A DNA stretch of 13,641 nt from CAZMGG01 sp964565715 (lineage in GTDB: Bacteria; Planctomycetota; UBA1135; UBA2386). Shown one piece after another: positions 11,231-13,641 of this stretch. Both the position numbers and the translations under genes were made by a program. Under the pieces are notes generated by a model. It was not told where the DNA came from. It did not search any database and saw nothing but the letters and a program-made list of their open reading frames with translations. Where the stretch lies: the NCBI GenBank assembly GCA_964565715.1, contig CAZMGG010000144.1:1-13641 (forward strand), written 5' to 3'. Positions within the stretch are counted from its first letter, which is position 1. Each line of letters starts with the position of its first letter.

Positions 11231-13057
11231 ATGCCCGAGCATCTCCACCTCCTCACCCTGCTGATCGCCACCGCGGTGACCTGCCAGTGGGTCGCCAACC
11301 GCCTGCAGATCCCGGCGATCATCCTGCTGCTGGCCGCCGGCATCGTGCTCGGGCCCGTCGCCGGCGTGCTGGATCCGAAGGCGCTGTTCGGCGATCTGTT
11401 GAAGCCCGGCATCGGGCTCGCCGTCGCGGTGATCCTGTTCGAGGGCGGCCTGTCGCTGAACATGCACGAGGCCAAGGCGGCCGGCCGCACGCTCTGGCAC
11501 CTGCTGCTGTCGGGCCTGATCGTCGGCTTCGCGGTGGTGACCGTGGCCGGCGTCTACGTCGGCGGGCTCACGCTCGGCACCGCCGCGGTGCTCGGCGGCA
11601 TCCTGGTGGTGACCGGGCCGACGGTGATCATCCCGATGCTGCGGACGGCGCGGATCGCGCGGCGGCCGGCGACCCTGCTGAAGTGGGAAGGCATTGTCAA
11701 CGATCCGCTGGGCGCGTTGCTGGCGATCCTGGTGTTCCAGCTGGCCGCCGAGACCGCCCAGGGCAACAGCGCCATGACCATCGCCGGCCACTTCGCGGTG
11801 GGCATGGTGGCGAGCACGGCGCTGGGCCTCGCCGCCGGCTGGCTGCTCGACAAGGCGCTCGACAAGGGATGGCTCGCCGAGCACCTGAAGAGCCCGGTGA
11901 TGCTGGGCGCGGTGGTGGCGGTCTACACGCTGGCCGAGATGGTGGGGCACGAGACCGGGCTGCTGGCGGTGACGGCCATGGGCCTGCTGCTGGCCAACAT
12001 GGAGAACCCGCACGTCGAGGACATCCGCCACTTCAAGGAGCACCTCAGCACGCTGCTGATCGGCTTCCTGTTCGTGACGTTGTCGGCGTCGCTGCGGCTG
12101 GAGGACCTGGCGAAGCTGTGGGGCCCGCCGCTGCTGCTGGTGGCGTTCATCCTGTTCGTGGCGCGGCCCCTGGTGGCGGCCTGCGCGGCGTTCCGCACCG
12201 GCCTGCCGTGGAACGAGCGCGTCCTGCTCGGCTGGATCGCGCCGCGCGGCGTGGTGGCGGCGGCCGTGGCGGGCGCCTTCGAGCCGCGGCTGCGCGAGGC
12301 CGGCTACCCCGACGCCGACCTGCTGGTGCCGATCGTGTTCGGCGTGATCATGGCCACGGTGGTGCTGCAGAGCCTGACCATCCGGCCGATGGCGAAGAAA
12401 CTCGGCCTCAGCGCCGGCGGCGGCGCCGGCATCCTGCTGGTGGGCGGCGCCCGCTGGGTGCTGTCGCTGGCGCTGGCCCTGCGCAAGGCCGGCGCCGAGG
12501 TGGTGATGACCGAGACCACCTACCGGCGCGTGTCTCGGGCCCGCCGCGAGGGCCTCGAGGTGCACTTCGGCGACGTGCTCTCGGAAGAGATGGCGTTCGA
12601 GCTGCCGCTGGAACGGGTGTCGATGGTCTTCGCCGCCAACGACGACGACTCCTACAACTCGCTGGTCTGCACCCGTTTCGCCAGCACCTTCGGCCGGCAG
12701 AACGTGCTGCAGCTGGCGCCGGCCGCGGGCGAGGGCCGCAAGGACGCCGAGCACACCATGCGCGGCCGGGTGCCCTGGGGCGAGGGGCTGACCTACGCGG
12801 AACTCACCCAGCGCTACTGGCAGAACGAGACGTTCAAGGTGACCACGCTGACCGGCGAGTTCACCTGGGAACGGCTGCGCCAGCAGCACCCCAACGGCTT
12901 GTTCCTGTTCTACGTGAAGGGCAACCGGCTGCACGTCATCGGTGCGGATGCCGAGCCGCCGGTGGACGCGAGGGTGGTGTTCGTGGCGGCGCCGCGCGCG
13001 GCGGGCGCGGCGGGCGCCGAGGCGGAGTCGCCGGCGGCCACGGCCGGCAGCCAGTGA
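11231..13057 (+). CDS. Na+/H+ (cation:proton) antiporter with C-terminal RCK/TrkA-N-like domain
   Basis: 608 residues. Residues 1-~395 hold about 11-12 membrane helices typical of the CPA1 NhaP-type exchanger: an LQIPAIILLLAAGIVLGP opening, VILFEGGLSL, VVTGPTVIIPML, and the ion-site motif GIVNDPLGAL with N157-D158. It also has LLGWIAPRGVVAAAVA, an arginine-bearing helix typical of these exchangers. From ~400 a cytoplasmic Rossmann-like domain follows: ILLVGGARWVLSLALALRKAG, TETTYRRVSRARREGL, HFGDVLSEE and AANDDDSYNSLV. This resembles the TrkA-N domain seen in antiporters of this type; the glycine pattern is VGGARW rather than GxGxxG, so nucleotide binding is uncertain. It exchanges cytoplasmic Na+ (or K+) for protons to control pH and ion balance in the inner membrane. 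The C-terminal ~25 residues are Ala/Gly-rich and probably disordered. Its stop is 15 nt from the convergent icd stop. Confidence 0.88.
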   Translation: MPEHLHLLTLLIATAVTCQWVANRLQIPAIILLLAAGIVLGPVAGVLDPKALFGDLLKPGIGLAVAVILFEGGLSLNMHEAKAAGRTLWHLLLSGLIVGFAVVTVAGVYVGGLTLGTAAVLGGILVVTGPTVIIPMLRTARIARRPATLLKWEGIVNDPLGALLAILVFQLAAETAQGNSAMTIAGHFAVGMVASTALGLAAGWLLDKALDKGWLAEHLKSPVMLGAVVAVYTLAEMVGHETGLLAVTAMGLLLANMENPHVEDIRHFKEHLSTLLIGFLFVTLSASLRLEDLAKLWGPPLLLVAFILFVARPLVAACAAFRTGLPWNERVLLGWIAPRGVVAAAVAGAFEPRLREAGYPDADLLVPIVFGVIMATVVLQSLTIRPMAKKLGLSAGGGAGILLVGGARWVLSLALALRKAGAEVVMTETTYRRVSRARREGLEVHFGDVLSEEMAFELPLERVSMVFAANDDDSYNSLVCTRFASTFGRQNVLQLAPAAGEGRKDAEHTMRGRVPWGEGLTYAELTQRYWQNETFKVTTLTGEFTWERLRQQHPNGLFLFYVKGNRLHVIGADAEPPVDARVVFVAAPRAAGAAGAEAESPAATAGSQ

Positions 13058-13072
13058 CCGCGGCGCGGCCGG

Positions 13073-13641
<569 letters not shown>

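Noticed and set aside
9902..12934. Minus-strand open frame of about 1000 codons
   Set aside because: Antisense shadow of the barrel, HMA and antiporter genes. Its His/Arg/Gln-rich composition is typical of reverse frames in GC-rich DNA.

Overview
The window is GC-rich bacterial DNA. It most likely comes from a Planctomycetota member. The main reason is the secreted protein at 8357-9700, whose last ~130 residues follow a C-terminal pattern I associate with large secreted planctomycete proteins (GCPG start, LPFDLG, APGC, PANPALTG, ending in a GAN..G..SD strand). Weak or absent Shine-Dalgarno sequences and several lineage-specific secreted proteins fit this. No 16S or other marker gene is present, so the phylum is an inference.

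Layout: the left edge holds the N-terminal ~395 codons of a biotin carboxylase (minus strand, cut by the window edge, with a 10-N gap). Next is a small plus-strand ORF (1355-1570). From 5646 down to 1516 (minus) lies a four-gene cluster of orphan secreted or membrane-anchored proteins. Each gene overlaps the next by exactly 4 nt (ATGA, GTGA, GTGA), and the cluster is visibly less GC-rich than its flanks. A 190-bp divergent gap separates it from a UvrD-like helicase (5837-8353, plus) that carries a complete DEDDh 3'-5' exonuclease domain inserted in its 2B region. The helicase converges on the secreted planctomycete protein. After a 117-bp divergent gap comes a plus-strand pair: a predicted outer-membrane beta-barrel protein (9818-10666) and, 12 nt later, a lipoprotein with a heavy-metal-associated (HMA/MerP-like) domain (10679-11164). 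A Na+/H+ antiporter with an RCK-like tail follows (11231-13057). It converges on the C-terminal part of NADP-dependent isocitrate dehydrogenase (right edge, minus).

Most important observation: the HMA lipoprotein gene is interrupted by two in-frame TGA codons, at 10814 and 10823. They fall exactly on the two cysteines of the HMA metal-binding CxxC motif. Reading both as selenocysteine gives one continuous protein of 161 residues: lipobox signal peptide, beta-1, GIE-U-L-P-U-A, helix, beta-2, helix, beta-4. A perfect 6-bp stem with a GGAGA loop lies just downstream, at the distance expected of a bacterial SECIS element. The simplest reading is an unannotated UxxU selenoprotein, paired with an outer-membrane channel, that handles a soft metal such as Hg, Cu or Ag. 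Standard gene callers would split it or miss it.

How the genes work together: the barrel and selenolipoprotein probably form one envelope metal-handling unit. The four-gene cluster is translationally coupled and probably builds or decorates something at the cell surface, with unknown function. The remaining genes are ordinary metabolism (carboxylase, isocitrate dehydrogenase), DNA repair and ion homeostasis.
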